A stretch of DNA of 52,107 nucleotides from Planococcus soli. GTDB lineage: Bacteria > Bacillota > Bacilli > Bacillales_A > Planococcaceae. The notes under the pieces are model-generated. The model saw only the letters and a list, made by a program, of their open reading frames with translations, was not told where the DNA came from and searched no databases. The DNA is taken from the NCBI RefSeq assembly GCF_016881065.1, contig NZ_WXYN01000014.1, forward strand, positions 1 to 52,107, in the 5' to 3' direction. Position numbers and translations under genes: made by a program. Below are positions 39,748 through 49,761 of the stretch, piece after piece (the stretch's first letter is position 1; every line of letters begins with the position of its first letter).

Positions 39748-40167
39748 ATGTCGATTGAAGTAGGCAGCAAGTTAGAAGGTAAAGTCACAGGTATTACAAA
39801 TTTTGGAGCATTTGTACAGCTTCCAACTGGTGCAACAGGCCTCGTGCATATAAGTGAAGTCGCCGACAACTATGTAAAAGATATTAACGATCATCTAAAA
39901 GTTGGCGAAATGGTAGAAGTTAAAGTCATGAATGTAGAAGCAGACGGCAAAATCGGTCTGTCCATTCGTAAAGCGAAGCCACAACCACCCGGCGGCACAG
40001 AACGACCACAACGCCCACGCCCAAGCAGTCGTTCATTTGAACGCGCTCCTAAAGAAAACTTCGAAACGAAAATGGCGAAGTTTCTTAAAGACAGCGAAGA
40101 AAACATGACGACCTTGAAACGCGCTACGGAATCGAAACGCGGCGGCCGAGGAGCAAAAAGAGGCTAA
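39748..40167 (+). CDS. yabR: S1 domain RNA-binding protein YabR
   Basis: A 139-residue protein with one S1/OB domain at about residues 4-75 (VGSKLEGKVTGITNFGAFVQL, GLVHISEVADNYVKD, VKVMNVEADGKIGLSIRKA). A basic, Pro/Arg-rich low-complexity segment (about 76-95) and a short helical, Arg/Gly-ending tail follow. Related small S1 proteins (CvfD, YugI) act in translation and stress; the role of YabR is not established. AAGGAGGAGC ribosome binding site. Confidence 0.92.
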   Translation: MSIEVGSKLEGKVTGITNFGAFVQLPTGATGLVHISEVADNYVKDINDHLKVGEMVEVKVMNVEADGKIGLSIRKAKPQPPGGTERPQRPRPSSRSFERAPKENFETKMAKFLKDSEENMTTLKRATESKRGGRGAKRG

Positions 40168-40227
40168 CTTGCTAGCTGTTTTAATAGTATAGGGAAATGC
40201 TTCAACACAGCTGATAATCTAGATTGA

Positions 40228-40259
40228 AACGCTTCTCACATGGGGAGCGTTTTTTTTTT
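40228..40259 (+). terminator. yabR terminator
   Basis: AACGCT / AGCGTT stem with inner CTC/GGG pairing and a nine-T tract. Confidence 0.85.
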
Positions 40260-40293
40260 GGCATTTTGCCGAATCAGATCGGGTATTTTATGC

Positions 40294-40328
40294 AAAAAAA
40301 AAGCAACGCCCCGAATAGGGCGCTGCTT
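40294..40328 (-). terminator. tRNA-Met terminator
   Basis: Minus strand: AAGCAGCGCCC / GGGCGTTGCTT stem followed by nine T, about 28 nt beyond the tRNA 3' end. Confidence 0.88.
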
Positions 40329-40356
40329 GATGTTAAAGTATTCACTTTGAAGATAA

Positions 40357-40430
40357 TGGCGGCAGAGGGGATCGAACCCCCGACCTCACGGGTATGAACC
40401 GTACGCTCTAGCCAGCTGAGCTACGCCGCC
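40357..40430 (-). tRNA. trnM: tRNA-Met (anticodon CAU, elongator type)
   Basis: 74 nt on the minus strand. Acceptor GGCGGCG pairs with TGCCGCC (last pair G-U), D arm GCTCAGCTGGCTAGAGC, anticodon loop TTCATAC with stem TACGG/CCGTG, T arm GGGGGTTCGATCCCC in place, discriminator A. CCA is not encoded. The sequence is close to the elongator tRNA-Met found after yabR in B. subtilis. A lysidine-modified tRNA-Ile(CAU) is the alternative reading of a CAU anticodon; the body sequence favours methionine. Confidence 0.93.
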
Positions 40431-40451
40431 TTGTTTAAACGAACATTTAAT

Positions 40452-40480
40452 AGCATACTATTGAAAGGTGGACCTGTCAA
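40452..40480 (-). promoter_or_regulatory. tRNA-Met promoter
   Basis: Minus strand TTGACA (40480-40475), 17-nt spacer, TATGCT (40457-40452), about 16 nt before the tRNA. Confidence 0.85.
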
Positions 40481-40558
40481 TTGCCATTTGAAAATAATTT
40501 GTATGCTATTTTTCCGGATATAAACTGAAAGAAGATATAGGCAAGCGAGGTGAAAGGA

Positions 40559-41956
40559 ATGAAGAGCTTTCAAGAACTGATGATGAAGCATATTCGCAAG
40601 CACCAATTGCTCGATTCTGGGGATCTTGTGCTGGTCGGCTGTTCGGGAGGAATCGACTCGATGGTCTTGCTTCATTTTTTAAATGCCAACAAAGAAGAAT
40701 TTGGCATATCGGTTGCGGCAGTCCACATCGACCATATGCTGAGAGGGGAAGAATCTCGGCAGGACCGTTTGTTTACGGAAGCTGTCACTAAACAGTGGGG
40801 AATCGATTGTTTTAGCCGGGCTATACCAATTCCTGATATTTTGGAAGAAAGGGGCGGCAATAAGCAGCAGCTGTGCCGTTCCGAACGCTATGCCTATTTT
40901 CAGGAAATAATGAAAAAGACCGGCGCATCCAAACTGGCCACTGCCCATCATGCAGACGACCAGCTCGAGACTATCCTTATGTCAGGGTTGAGAGGCAGCC
41001 TGCAGGATGGCGATTTTGGCATGCGAGCCAGTCGTCCGTTTGGCACCGGTTCGTTGATTCGTCCTCAGTTGGCGGTCGATAAAGAACAAATTGCAGCATA
41101 TGCAGAAGTGCATAGTGTTTCATACCGGGAAGATTCGAGCAACGCAGAATCTGCGTATGCACGAAATCGGCTGCGCCAGCGAGTTTTGCCGCTGCTGAAA
41201 GATGAAAATAGGCAGGTTTCCCAAAATTTTGTGGAACTGGCTGAAGATATGCAGCAGGATCAGCAATTTCTGGAGGATCTGGCTGGAGAGAAATTGCAGC
41301 GGATAATCCTATCGTCAGAAGGCCAAATCATTTTCTCTGCCAAAAGTTTCAGACTGGAAGCGCGCGCTTTACAAAAAAGAATGGTTCTACTACTATTAAA
41401 CTATCTATATAATCCGAAGCAAATTCCCGTAACGAGACAGCTGGTCGAGCAATTGCAGGAAATGATGCAAAGTTCCTCGGGCACCGTTTTTTTACATTTG
41501 CCGAAAAATTATGTAGCGACCCGGCAATACGACACGGTTTTTCTTAATCACCAATCTTTGGAACAGCTGGAGGCAACAGCGCCTGTCGCAATTGCCGCTG
41601 AATGGTCGCCGTACTATCGCGGCCGCCGCTACAGAGTAATGCCTTTTGAAGGATGGGAAAAACCCGAGGAGGCAGTAGCTTGGCATTTTCACGCTCCGCA
41701 GGATTCACAGTTCTTTTTAAGGAGCAGAAAACCGGGTGACCGGATTCAGCTTGCTGGAATGGAACAGCCGAAGAAATTGGCGCGTTTGATGATTGATGAA
41801 AAAATTCCTGTGCCTATGAGAGAAAGTTGGCCTGTCATCACAACTGACAAAAACGAACTTTTATTGGTGCCAGGTTTGCGCCCATCTGCTATGGTCAGTC
41901 GACACAAGCGCGACGGAGACAATTGGGTACTAATTGAACAATTTTATAGAGTGTAA
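40559..41956 (+). CDS. tilS: tRNA(Ile)-lysidine synthase
   Basis: N-type ATP pyrophosphatase that converts C34 of tRNA-Ile(CAU) to lysidine, setting its AUA decoding. 465 residues. PP-loop [15 protein letters not shown] near residue 27, [13 protein letters not shown] near 56, [16 protein letters not shown] near 127 and RYxREDSSN-type [19 protein letters not shown] near 187, then the C-terminal TilS domains ([16 protein letters not shown]). ATG 40559 with GAGGTG upstream. In B. subtilis it is preceded by spoIIE-yabS-yabT, absent here. Confidence 0.95.
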   Translation: MKSFQELMMKHIRKHQLLDSGDLVLVGCSGGIDSMVLLHFLNANKEEFGISVAAVHIDHMLRGEESRQDRLFTEAVTKQWGIDCFSRAIPIPDILEERGGNKQQLCRSERYAYFQEIMKKTGASKLATAHHADDQLETILMSGLRGSLQDGDFGMRASRPFGTGSLIRPQLAVDKEQIAAYAEVHSVSYREDSSNAESAYARNRLRQRVLPLLKDENRQVSQNFVELAEDMQQDQQFLEDLAGEKLQRIILSSEGQIIFSAKSFRLEARALQKRMVLLLLNYLYNPKQIPVTRQLVEQLQEMMQSSSGTVFLHLPKNYVATRQYDTVFLNHQSLEQLEATAPVAIAAEWSPYYRGRRYRVMPFEGWEKPEEAVAWHFHAPQDSQFFLRSRKPGDRIQLAGMEQPKKLARLMIDEKIPVPMRESWPVITTDKNELLLVPGLRPSAMVSRHKRDGDNWVLIEQFYRV

Positions 41957-41981
41957 AACAAGGATTATTAGGAGGTCCACC

Positions 41982-42533
41982 ATGTTACAGAACGACATTA
42001 AAGAAGTATTGATCAGTGAAGAACGGCTCCAGGAAAAAGCACGTGAATTGGGAGCGACGTTGACAGAGGATTACAAAGACAAGTATCCACTGGCTATCGG
42101 TGTACTAAAAGGCGCAATGCCATTCATGGGAGATTTGATGAAACGCATTGACGGCTTTGTCGAAATGGATTTCATGGATGTTTCAAGCTACGGCAACGCC
42201 ACCGTTTCTTCAGGGGAAGTTAAGATCATCAAAGATTTAAACGCCAGTGTCGAAGGGCGCGACCTTCTGATTATCGAAGACATTATCGACAGTGGATTGA
42301 CGCTTAGCTATTTGGTGGATCTGTTCAAGTACCGGAAAGCTAAATCGATCAAAATCGTAACATTGCTGGACAAGCCGACAGGACGCAAAGTGGATCTGAA
42401 AGCTGACTATGTCGGTTTTATCGTACCGGATGCATTTGTTGTAGGGTACGGATTGGATTATGCAGAAAGATACCGGAATTTGCCGTACATTGGGATTCTA
42501 AAGCCTTCGGTTTACAGCGGAGAAGAGGAATAG
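41982..42533 (+). CDS. hpt: Hypoxanthine phosphoribosyltransferase
   Basis: Purine salvage enzyme, 183 residues. PRPP motif [17 protein letters not shown] near residue 98; [16 protein letters not shown] near 41; [19 protein letters not shown] near 64 is the flexible loop; C-terminal [20 protein letters not shown] 41982 has AGGAGGTCC upstream; the longer frame from 41934 overlaps tilS and is not conserved. tilS-hpt-ftsH order as in B. subtilis. Confidence 0.96.
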   Translation: MLQNDIKEVLISEERLQEKARELGATLTEDYKDKYPLAIGVLKGAMPFMGDLMKRIDGFVEMDFMDVSSYGNATVSSGEVKIIKDLNASVEGRDLLIIEDIIDSGLTLSYLVDLFKYRKAKSIKIVTLLDKPTGRKVDLKADYVGFIVPDAFVVGYGLDYAERYRNLPYIGILKPSVYSGEEE

Positions 42534-42654
42534 ACAACGATCGTTCACAGTCTATCGATTTATCAGCGGGAATAAGGCCTTTTCGTTGTATGCTTAAATG
42601 TTCCTATGGTAGTATTTAGTATAGTTTTAGGGAAACTTTATGAGGAGGCGCGGG

Positions 42655-44670
42655 ATGAATCGGATATTTCGATACACCATATTTTATTTACTGATTTTCC
42701 TAGTTATTATCGGGATTCTGGGTACCTTTAACAATAGTAACCAGCCGACTGAAAATATAGGATATAACGAATTTTTGGAATCACTGGAAAATGGGGAAAT
42801 TACGGAAGTAACCATCCAGCCTGAAGCAATGGTTTATGAAGTTACCGGAGTAATGGAAGGCTATGAAGAAGGCCAATCTTTTGTAACGAACATTCCGCTT
42901 GAAAACGAAGCATTGACGACTCAGATCGATGAAGTCGCCAGCTCGCAGGATGTGCAGGTTGAATTCTTGAAAGCCCCACAAACAAGTGGCTGGGTTTCAT
43001 TTTTCACAGGCATCATTCCGTTCATCATCATCTTCATCCTTTTCTTCTTCTTGCTTAATCAGTCACAAGGCGGCGGAGGCGGCCGTGTGATGAACTTCGG
43101 TAAAAGTAAAGCGAAGCTGTACGATGACCAGAAACAAAAAGTTCGCTTTAATGATGTAGCTGGAGCAGATGAAGAGAAACAGGAACTTGTAGAAGTTGTT
43201 GATTTCTTGAAAGATCCGCGCAGATTTGCAGACATTGGCGCCCGCATTCCAAAAGGGATTTTGCTTGTCGGACCTCCGGGTACCGGTAAAACCCTATTGG
43301 CACGTGCCGTTGCTGGAGAAGCAGGCGTTCCTTTCTTCTCGATCAGTGGTTCTGATTTTGTTGAAATGTTCGTTGGTGTCGGGGCATCACGAGTTCGTGA
43401 TTTGTTTGAAAACGCTAAGAAAAATGCACCTTGTATCATTTTCATCGATGAAATTGACGCAGTCGGACGCCAGCGTGGCGCCGGTCTCGGCGGTGGGCAC
43501 GATGAGCGTGAGCAGACATTGAACCAGCTATTGGTTGAGATGGATGGCTTTGGTGCAAACGAAGGCGTTATTATCATTGCAGCAACTAACCGTCCGGATA
43601 TTCTGGATCCGGCTTTGCTTCGTCCAGGACGTTTTGACCGTCAGATTACTGTAGGTCGTCCGGATGTTAAAGGCCGCGAAGAAGTGCTTAAAGTACATGC
43701 TCGCAATAAACCGCTTGATGAAAACGTTGATTTAAAAGCGATCGCTCAGCGTACACCTGGATTCTCGGGCGCCGATTTAGAGAACTTACTGAACGAAGCG
43801 GCACTTGTTGCAGCTCGCCGCAGTAAACTCAAAATCGACATGTCCGATCTGGATGAAGCATCTGACCGAGTTATTGCAGGTCCTGCTAAGAAAAATCGTG
43901 TCATTTCGAAAAAAGAACGCAATATCGTGGCATTCCATGAATCCGGACATACCGTTATCGGCTTAATACTGGATGACGCAGATATCGTCCATAAAGTAAC
44001 CATTGTTCCTCGCGGCCAAGCGGGCGGCTATGCTGTCATGCTGCCGAGAGAAGATCGCTACTTTATGACAAAACCGGAATTGCTTGATAAAATTGCGGGA
44101 TTACTCGGAGGCCGTGTGGCTGAAGACCTTTCATTCGGCGAAGTATCGACCGGCGCCCATAACGATTTCCAGCGTGCGACGGCAATTGCCCGCAGCATGG
44201 TAACGGAATACGGTATGAGTGATAAGATTGGTCCGGTTCAATTCGGTACGGCACAAGGTGGGAATGTTTTCCTAGGCCGTGACTTTAACTCAGAACAAAA
44301 CTATTCTGATGCAATTGCCTTCGAAATCGATCAGGAAGTCCAACGCATCATCAAAGAGCAGTATATCCGCACGAAAGAGATTCTGACTGAAAACCAGGAA
44401 CTTCTGAAATTAATTGCGAATACATTGCTTGAAGTTGAAACATTGGATGCTGCCCAGATCCTTCACTTGAAAGATCATGGAACGCTTCCTGAACGTTCAT
44501 ACGAAACATTGAACGGTGACTTTGGAGACGACGATACCCCTGACTTGAAAAAAGATGGCGATACTCCCGATGCCATAGGTGCACCAGCTGATCCTTCAGC
44601 AGGAGACCTGCCGGCAGAAGACGGCGAAGCGGCTCCGGTACGTGATCCGATTCAAGAAAGACGCAAATAA
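42655..44670 (+). CDS. ftsH: ATP-dependent zinc metalloprotease FtsH
   Basis: Membrane AAA+ protease, about 671 residues. Two membrane segments (about 6-24, and [20 protein letters not shown] near 112-135) flank an extracellular domain. AAA core: Walker A GPPGTGKT at 206-213, Walker [13 protein letters not shown] near 262, second region of homology [18 protein letters not shown] near 312. Zinc site HESGH at 428-432 with the third ligand aspartate near 505 ([10 protein letters not shown]). The C-terminal ~50 residues are acidic and Pro/Asp-rich. ATG 42655 with GAGGAGG upstream; ATG 42640 overlaps that site. Confidence 0.97.
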   Translation: MNRIFRYTIFYLLIFLVIIGILGTFNNSNQPTENIGYNEFLESLENGEITEVTIQPEAMVYEVTGVMEGYEEGQSFVTNIPLENEALTTQIDEVASSQDVQVEFLKAPQTSGWVSFFTGIIPFIIIFILFFFLLNQSQGGGGGRVMNFGKSKAKLYDDQKQKVRFNDVAGADEEKQELVEVVDFLKDPRRFADIGARIPKGILLVGPPGTGKTLLARAVAGEAGVPFFSISGSDFVEMFVGVGASRVRDLFENAKKNAPCIIFIDEIDAVGRQRGAGLGGGHDEREQTLNQLLVEMDGFGANEGVIIIAATNRPDILDPALLRPGRFDRQITVGRPDVKGREEVLKVHARNKPLDENVDLKAIAQRTPGFSGADLENLLNEAALVAARRSKLKIDMSDLDEASDRVIAGPAKKNRVISKKERNIVAFHESGHTVIGLILDDADIVHKVTIVPRGQAGGYAVMLPREDRYFMTKPELLDKIAGLLGGRVAEDLSFGEVSTGAHNDFQRATAIARSMVTEYGMSDKIGPVQFGTAQGGNVFLGRDFNSEQNYSDAIAFEIDQEVQRIIKEQYIRTKEILTENQELLKLIANTLLEVETLDAAQILHLKDHGTLPERSYETLNGDFGDDDTPDLKKDGDTPDAIGAPADPSAGDLPAEDGEAAPVRDPIQERRK

Positions 44671-44681
44671 GCAATATGATG

Positions 44682-44727
44682 AGCTGGTTGCCCGTTCCCT
44701 TTGAAGGGAAGAGGCAACCAGCTTTTT
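44682..44727 (+). terminator. ftsH terminator
   Basis: AGCTGGTTGCC / GGCAACCAGCT 11-bp perfect stem with a nested CCTTTGAAGG hairpin and TTTTT. Confidence 0.9.
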
Positions 44728-44742
44728 GCTTTCGTAAAATTA

Positions 44743-44751
44743 TGGTATGAT
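44743..44751 (+). promoter_or_regulatory. Candidate coaX promoter
   Basis: TATGG followed by TATGAT (44746-44751), an extended -10; -35 weak. Confidence 0.5.
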
Positions 44752-44785
44752 GTGTTGGAAATTCGTCAATAAGTGAGGGCAAAAC

Positions 44786-45553
44786 ATGATTTTAGTATTG
44801 GATGCTGGAAACACAAATATCGTCCTGGGTGTCTACAGCCAGGATCAATTACTGCACCATTGGCGTATGGAAACTCTCCGCTATAAAACAGAAGATGAAT
44901 ACGGCATGCAAATTAAGGCATTTTTAAACGATGCTAATTTAAGTTTTTCATCCATCAATGGCGTTATTATGTCCTCTGTTGTGCCGCCGATCATGTCTGC
45001 CCTGGAGCGGATGTGCCAAAAATATTTTCAGGTAAAACCGATGATTGTCGGACCTGGCGTTAAAACAGGGCTGAATATCAAGTATGATAATCCCAGGGAA
45101 GTTGGCGCCGACCGGATCGTCAACGCAGTGGCGGCTATTCATGAATATGGCAGCCCGTTGATTATTGTGGACTTTGGCACGGCCAACACTTTTTGTTATA
45201 TCGATGAAAAGCAGCAATATATGGGTGGCGCCATCGCCCCCGGCATCAATATTTCGACAGAAGCGCTCTATGCCCGAGCCTCGAAATTGCCAAGAATCGA
45301 AATCGCCACACCCGATCAGGTAGTTGGCAAAAACACCATTTCCGCCATGCAGGCAGGCATTGTCTACGGCTATGTAGGCCAGGCTGAAGGAATTGTAGCG
45401 CGAATGAAAAAGCAGAGCAGGGAAACGCCAACGGTCATTGCGACTGGCGGCATGGCTTCTATAATTGCCGGTGAATCGACGATGATTGATTACGTAGATC
45501 CCTTCCTGACTTTAAAAGGGCTGTATTTAATTTACAAACGCAATCAAGCGTAA
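44786..45553 (+). CDS. coaX: Type III pantothenate kinase
   Basis: First step of CoA synthesis, ASKHA-fold kinase of 255 residues that is insensitive to CoA feedback. Phosphate loop [15 protein letters not shown] at residues 3-17, [17 protein letters not shown] near 108, the catalytic aspartate region [11 protein letters not shown] near 128, and [10 protein letters not shown] near 215. hslO follows after 17 nt. Confidence 0.96.
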   Translation: MILVLDAGNTNIVLGVYSQDQLLHHWRMETLRYKTEDEYGMQIKAFLNDANLSFSSINGVIMSSVVPPIMSALERMCQKYFQVKPMIVGPGVKTGLNIKYDNPREVGADRIVNAVAAIHEYGSPLIIVDFGTANTFCYIDEKQQYMGGAIAPGINISTEALYARASKLPRIEIATPDQVVGKNTISAMQAGIVYGYVGQAEGIVARMKKQSRETPTVIATGGMASIIAGESTMIDYVDPFLTLKGLYLIYKRNQA

Positions 45554-45570
45554 AGAAAGGAACGATAGAC

Positions 45571-46452
45571 GTGTCAGATTATTTAGTTCGCGGCCTCGGA
45601 TTTAACGGGAGTGTCCGTGCATTTGCAGTAGACAGCACGAAAACAGTAGGAGAAGCGCAGCGCCGCCATATGATGTGGCCAACAGCAACAGCCGCTTTAG
45701 GGCGCGCCATGACAGGCGGCGTCATGCTTGGCGCCATGCTAAAAGGCGACGATAAAGTGACGATTAAATTCGAAGGCGGCGGACCGATCGGCGCATTGCT
45801 GGTGGACAGCAATGGAAAAGGCGGCGTCCGCGGATATGCCTCGAACCCCCAAACCCATTTTGATTTGAACAAACAAGGAAAATTGGATGTCAGCCGTGCA
45901 GTGGGCACTGATGGCATGATGTCGGTCGTTAAAGACTTGGGCATGCGCGACAACTTCACCGGCCAGACGCCGATCGTATCAGGAGAGATCGCTGAAGACT
46001 TTACTTATTATTTCGCGGTGTCCGAGCAGGTGCCTTCTTCTGTCGGATTGGGTGTCCTGGTCGATACAGATAATTCAGTGCTGGCAGCTGGCGGTTTTAT
46101 TGTTCAGTTAATGCCAAATACAGACGACGAAACCATTACGAAAATCGAAGAGCGTTTGTCCAATATCGAACCTGTTTCCAAAATGATTCAGCGGGGACTG
46201 TCGCCTGAAGAAATTCTTGAAGCAGTACTTGGAGAAGGAAATGTCCAAATTCTAGACAAAATGCCGGTAAATTTTGAATGCAATTGTTCCAAAGAACGTT
46301 TTGCTACAGCAATTCTGGGCCTTGGAAAGAAAGAGATTCAAGACATGATCGATGAAGACGGCATGGCAGAAGCACAATGCCATTTCTGCTTGGAAACGTA
46401 TCAGTATTCCAAAGAGGAGCTTGAGTCGTTTATCAATGAGCTCCAGTCATAA
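45571..46452 (+). CDS. hslO: Redox-regulated chaperone Hsp33
   Basis: Holdase activated by oxidation. 293 residues. N-terminal core [21 protein letters not shown]; the C-terminal redox switch zinc domain shows [11 protein letters not shown] near 237 and [10 protein letters not shown] near 269, giving the CXC-X(n)-CXXC motif of family members. Start GTG 45571 with GAAAGGAACG upstream. Its 3' end overlaps the next gene by 17 nt. Confidence 0.96.
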   Translation: MSDYLVRGLGFNGSVRAFAVDSTKTVGEAQRRHMMWPTATAALGRAMTGGVMLGAMLKGDDKVTIKFEGGGPIGALLVDSNGKGGVRGYASNPQTHFDLNKQGKLDVSRAVGTDGMMSVVKDLGMRDNFTGQTPIVSGEIAEDFTYYFAVSEQVPSSVGLGVLVDTDNSVLAAGGFIVQLMPNTDDETITKIEERLSNIEPVSKMIQRGLSPEEILEAVLGEGNVQILDKMPVNFECNCSKERFATAILGLGKKEIQDMIDEDGMAEAQCHFCLETYQYSKEELESFINELQS

Positions 46453-47377
46453 TAATCGGCGACCTGTGCCACCGGCAGGGACGGGCAAGCCGAAAAGACA
46501 TTTAAAAACCAAACCGGTACTAGTGGTCATCGGGATTTTGCTATTAGCTAACTTGCTGTGGTTTATTGCGTGGCTGATTCCGAATGATGCAGGAAATGCA
46601 GAAACAGTTGCCTCTGTCAGCGGAGAAGATATCACGCGTGAAGAATGGCTGGCTTCAATGGAAGAACAGCATGGCCGCGAAGCACTGCTTGAGCTGGTTA
46701 ATGAAAAAGTGATGGCAACAGCAGCACAGGATTATGGAATTGAAGTGAGTGACAAAGAAATCGATTTGGAACTGGCGCTGCTGCGCTCCTCGCAGGACAG
46801 TACAGAAACGGCTTTGTACGCAGCAGATGAAACACGCCAGCGTGAAAAAGTAGAAGCGCAATTGATTCTTGAAAAAGTGCTGACCAAAGATATTGTCATT
46901 GAAGACAGCGAAATCCAGGCATTTTATGATGATAACCAGTCACTTTATGATGTGAAAGACTCTTACCGAACCCGCATGATCGTATTGAACTCAGCGGCAG
47001 AAGCTGAAGAAACCATTGCCGAACTTGAAAAAGGCTCTTCGTTCGAAGCAACTGCCCGCGAACGTTCAATCGACAGTGCAACAGGCAATCTCGGTGGGGA
47101 CATTGGCTATATATCAAGCGGCGAACCCGGGGTAGATGAAAATATCTCGAAGACGGTGGCAGAAGTCGAAGTCGGCGGCTGGTCGACTCCGCTGGCCCTT
47201 GAAGACGGAAGAACCGCCATTATCTCTGTTACGGAAAAAGTGGATGGCCAGACATTTTCATTTGATGATGTAGCAGACCATATTAACCGTGAATTGGCGC
47301 TGGAGCAATTGCCGCAATCGGTTACTCCGGAAGCGTTTTGGCAGGAATTCGATGCCGAATGGTTTTACGGAGAATAA
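46436..47377 (+). CDS. Membrane-anchored PrsA-like peptidyl-prolyl isomerase (YacD position)
   Basis: About 313 residues. A basic, Pro/Arg-rich N-terminus (about 1-26) precedes one membrane segment ([22 protein letters not shown]), a SurA/PrsA-like N-domain (EREEW.. [12 protein letters not shown]), and a parvulin-type rotamase domain (about 185-275: [40 protein letters not shown]). It lacks a lipobox cysteine, so it is a membrane-tethered rather than lipoprotein foldase. Probable role: folding of exported proteins. ATG 46436 overlaps hslO by 17 nt; the frame is open back to 46352 but that part duplicates the hslO zinc region in another frame. Confidence 0.87.
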   Translation: MSSSHNNRRPVPPAGTGKPKRHLKTKPVLVVIGILLLANLLWFIAWLIPNDAGNAETVASVSGEDITREEWLASMEEQHGREALLELVNEKVMATAAQDYGIEVSDKEIDLELALLRSSQDSTETALYAADETRQREKVEAQLILEKVLTKDIVIEDSEIQAFYDDNQSLYDVKDSYRTRMIVLNSAAEAEETIAELEKGSSFEATARERSIDSATGNLGGDIGYISSGEPGVDENISKTVAEVEVGGWSTPLALEDGRTAIISVTEKVDGQTFSFDDVADHINRELALEQLPQSVTPEAFWQEFDAEWFYGE

Positions 47378-47385
47378 ATTCCACC

Positions 47386-47416
47386 AGACGTTTCCTTAGT
47401 GAAACGTCTATTTTTT
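47386..47416 (+). terminator. Terminator after the foldase gene
   Basis: AGACGTTTC / GAAACGTCT nine-bp perfect stem, 6-nt loop, ATTTTTT. Confidence 0.92.
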
Positions 47417-47431
47417 ATAAATTCATACTAT

Positions 47432-47461
47432 TTGACAAACGATTCATGTTATTGATACCAT
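47432..47461 (+). promoter_or_regulatory. cysK promoter
   Basis: TTGACA (47432-47437), 18-nt spacer, TACCAT (47456-47461). Confidence 0.6.
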
Positions 47462-47510
47462 TAGCTTTATTAAAGTCGACAAAATTACTAGGGATTAGGA
47501 GTGTTGAAAA

Positions 47511-48452
47511 ATGGCGCGTGTAGGAAATTCAATTACTGAATTGATTGGGCAAACCCCAATTGTGAAATTAAATCGGTTGACAGGTCCTGAAGATGCGGAA
47601 GTTTATTTGAAATTAGAATATTTCAACCCGGGCAGCAGTGTGAAAGACCGTATTGCACTAGCCATGATCGAGGCGGCTGAAAAGTCTGGAGACTTAAAAG
47701 AAGGCGACACCATTATTGAGCCGACAAGCGGCAACACGGGAATCGGATTGGCAATGATTGCTGCAGCCAAAGGCTATAAATCTGTGTTGGTTATGCCTGA
47801 AACGATGAGCATGGAGCGCCGCAACCTATTGCGTGCATACGGGGCAGAATTGATTTTAACGCCGGGTGCAGATGGGATGAACGGACCGAATGGCGCTATC
47901 AAGACTGCGGAGAAAGAGGCGGCTGAAAAAGGCTGGTTTATGCCTCAGCAATTCAACAATGAAGCGAACCCGGAAGTGCACCGTTTGACGACAGGCCCGG
48001 AAATTGTGGAAACGATGGGCGATCAATTGGATGCGTTTATTTCAGGAATCGGTACAGGCGGAACGATTACAGGCGCTGGACAAGTATTGAAAGAAAAGTA
48101 TCCTGACATCCATATCGTAGCAGTGGAACCTACTGACTCTCCTGTCCTATCTGGAGGCAAGCCAGGTCCGCATAAAATCCAAGGAATTGGAGCAGGATTT
48201 GTTCCTGCTGTGTTGAACACGGAGATCTACAACGAGATTATCCAAGTTACCAACGATCAATCCTATGCAACCGCACGCCAAGCTGCGCGTGAAGAAGGCA
48301 TTCTTGGAGGCGTATCTTCAGGTGCTGCGATTTATGCTGCTCTTCAAGTTGCTAAGCGCTTAGGCAAAGGCAAAAAAGTACTGGCGATTATCCCGTCCAA
48401 CGGAGAACGCTACTTGAGCACACCACTTTATCAATTCGAAGAATCCAACTAA
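47511..48452 (+). CDS. cysK: Cysteine synthase A (O-acetylserine sulfhydrylase)
   Basis: PLP enzyme making cysteine from O-acetylserine and sulfide. 313 residues. PLP lysine in [15 protein letters not shown] near residue 45, substrate loop [12 protein letters not shown] near 72, phosphate loop [15 protein letters not shown] near 180, and [11 protein letters not shown] near 265. TAGGAG upstream of ATG 47511. In its own transcription unit between two terminators. Confidence 0.97.
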   Translation: MARVGNSITELIGQTPIVKLNRLTGPEDAEVYLKLEYFNPGSSVKDRIALAMIEAAEKSGDLKEGDTIIEPTSGNTGIGLAMIAAAKGYKSVLVMPETMSMERRNLLRAYGAELILTPGADGMNGPNGAIKTAEKEAAEKGWFMPQQFNNEANPEVHRLTTGPEIVETMGDQLDAFISGIGTGGTITGAGQVLKEKYPDIHIVAVEPTDSPVLSGGKPGPHKIQGIGAGFVPAVLNTEIYNEIIQVTNDQSYATARQAAREEGILGGVSSGAAIYAALQVAKRLGKGKKVLAIIPSNGERYLSTPLYQFEESN

Positions 48453-48459
48453 AAAATTA

Positions 48460-48490
48460 AGAGGGCAGGCCTAGTGGCTGCTCTTTTTTT
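48460..48490 (+). terminator. cysK terminator
   Basis: Stem AGAG-g-GCAG-g-CC / GGCTGCTCT with TAGT loop and seven T. Confidence 0.8.
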
Positions 48491-48534
48491 GTGGAATAGA
48501 ACCGGTCAATTGCGGTAAGATGAAGGCGCGCTTT

Positions 48535-48550
48535 TATTTCCTGGGAAATA
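48535..48550 (+). promoter_or_regulatory. Inverted repeat upstream of folP
   Basis: TATTTCC-tg-GGAAATA, a perfect 7-bp inverted repeat, 34 nt before the folP start. Could be an operator or a small leader hairpin; no confident promoter hexamers were found around it. Confidence 0.4.
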
Positions 48551-48583
48551 GATACTTATATCAGATGTGGACGGTGTAGCCTT

Positions 48584-49396
48584 ATGAAAATCAGATTTGA
48601 AAATAAAACCCTCGTTATGGGCATATTGAACGTCACGCCGGATTCTTTTTCCGATGGAGGCAAGTACAACGGTTTGGAGCAAGCGTTGACTCGTGCTCGG
48701 CAGATGATTGCAGATGGTGTGGATATCATCGATGTGGGAGGTGAGTCTACACGTCCTGGTTACGTACAGATTTCTGAAGATGAAGAAATCGGACGAATCG
48801 TTCCTGTTATTGCAGCATTGCGGCAACAATTTGATGTGCTGATCTCCGTGGATACATACAAATCACGAGTGGCTGATGCAGCGATTGCTGCAGGGGCCCA
48901 TATTATCAATGACATTTGGGGTGCTAAATACGATCCAGCAATTGCGGATGTGGCAGCCAAGTGGAATGTGCCCATCATCTTGATGCACAACCGCAACGAA
49001 GCGTCATACTCAGATTTTCAAGGAGACATCATGCAGGACTTAGCTGGAAGCATCCAAATTTCTTTGGATGCCGGTGTGCGCAAAGAAAATATCTGGCTTG
49101 ATCCGGGTGTTGGATTTGCAAAATCCGTGGCACAAAATCTCGAGGCGATGCAATTGATCGGACAGATAGCAGAATTAGGCTACCCGGTTCTTCTGGGCAC
49201 TTCAAGAAAATCATTTATCGGAAAAATTTTGGACGCCACGGTCGACGAGCGTCTGGAAGGTTCGCTCGCCACGGTTTGCTATGGCGTCAACCAAGGCTGT
49301 CACATCGTGCGGGTTCATGATGTAAAAGAAACAGTGCGTGCTGTCCGGATGATGGATGCACTGACAGGCAAGCGACCATACAAGGAGGAGAAGTAA
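48584..49396 (+). CDS. folP: Dihydropteroate synthase
   Basis: Condenses p-aminobenzoate with dihydropterin pyrophosphate; the sulfonamide target. 270 residues. VMGILNVTPDSFSDGGKY at about 11-28, VDIIDVGGESTRPG near 47, VLISVDTYKS near 85, WLDPGVGFAKS near 168 and LLGTSRKSFIGK near 205. The ribosome binding site (GGTGTAG) is weak. Starts a folP-folB-folK operon; the pabB-pabA-pabC genes that precede it in B. subtilis are not here. Confidence 0.96.
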   Translation: MKIRFENKTLVMGILNVTPDSFSDGGKYNGLEQALTRARQMIADGVDIIDVGGESTRPGYVQISEDEEIGRIVPVIAALRQQFDVLISVDTYKSRVADAAIAAGAHIINDIWGAKYDPAIADVAAKWNVPIILMHNRNEASYSDFQGDIMQDLAGSIQISLDAGVRKENIWLDPGVGFAKSVAQNLEAMQLIGQIAELGYPVLLGTSRKSFIGKILDATVDERLEGSLATVCYGVNQGCHIVRVHDVKETVRAVRMMDALTGKRPYKEEK

Positions 49397-49761
49397 TGGA
49401 TTTTATTCACGTGAACGATATGGAGTTTTATGGCTACCATGGCGTATTCCCGGAAGAAACAAAACTGGGGCAGCGATTTCGGCTGACGGTTTCATTGGCG
49501 ATAGATCTGCAGCAAGCTGGAAAGACGGATGCTTTGGAGCATACGGTGCATTATGGAGAAGTTTACGAAGCCTGCCGCTCCATCGTCGAAGGAGAACCGA
49601 AAAAATTGGTGGAAGCTGTAGCAGAAAGTGTGGCTGGAAAAATTCTTTCTGATTTCCCATTGGTGCAAGGCATCCGTGTACAGCTGATAAAACCAGACCC
49701 TCCGATTCCGGGGCATTACAAATCAGTAGCCATTGAACTTACACGAGGAAAATTCGCATGA
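49396..49761 (+). CDS. folB: Dihydroneopterin aldolase
   Basis: Cleaves dihydroneopterin to 6-hydroxymethyldihydropterin and glycolaldehyde. 121 residues. FYGYHGVFPEETKLGQRF near residue 11 holds the conserved catalytic-site glutamate region, and KPDPPIPGHYKSVAIEL near 97 the lysine/tyrosine. The A of its ATG is the last base of the folP stop. Confidence 0.95.
   Translation: MDFIHVNDMEFYGYHGVFPEETKLGQRFRLTVSLAIDLQQAGKTDALEHTVHYGEVYEACRSIVEGEPKKLVEAVAESVAGKILSDFPLVQGIRVQLIKPDPPIPGHYKSVAIELTRGKFA

Noticed and set aside
40357-40430. Reading the CAU tRNA as tRNA-Ile (lysidine) because tilS is adjacent
   Set aside because: The body sequence resembles elongator tRNA-Met found at this place in B. 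subtilis; adjacency to tilS is also ancestral.
47417-47510. T-box or SAM riboswitch before cysK
   Set aside because: The leader after the predicted promoter is about 45 nt with no stem-loop or antiterminator.
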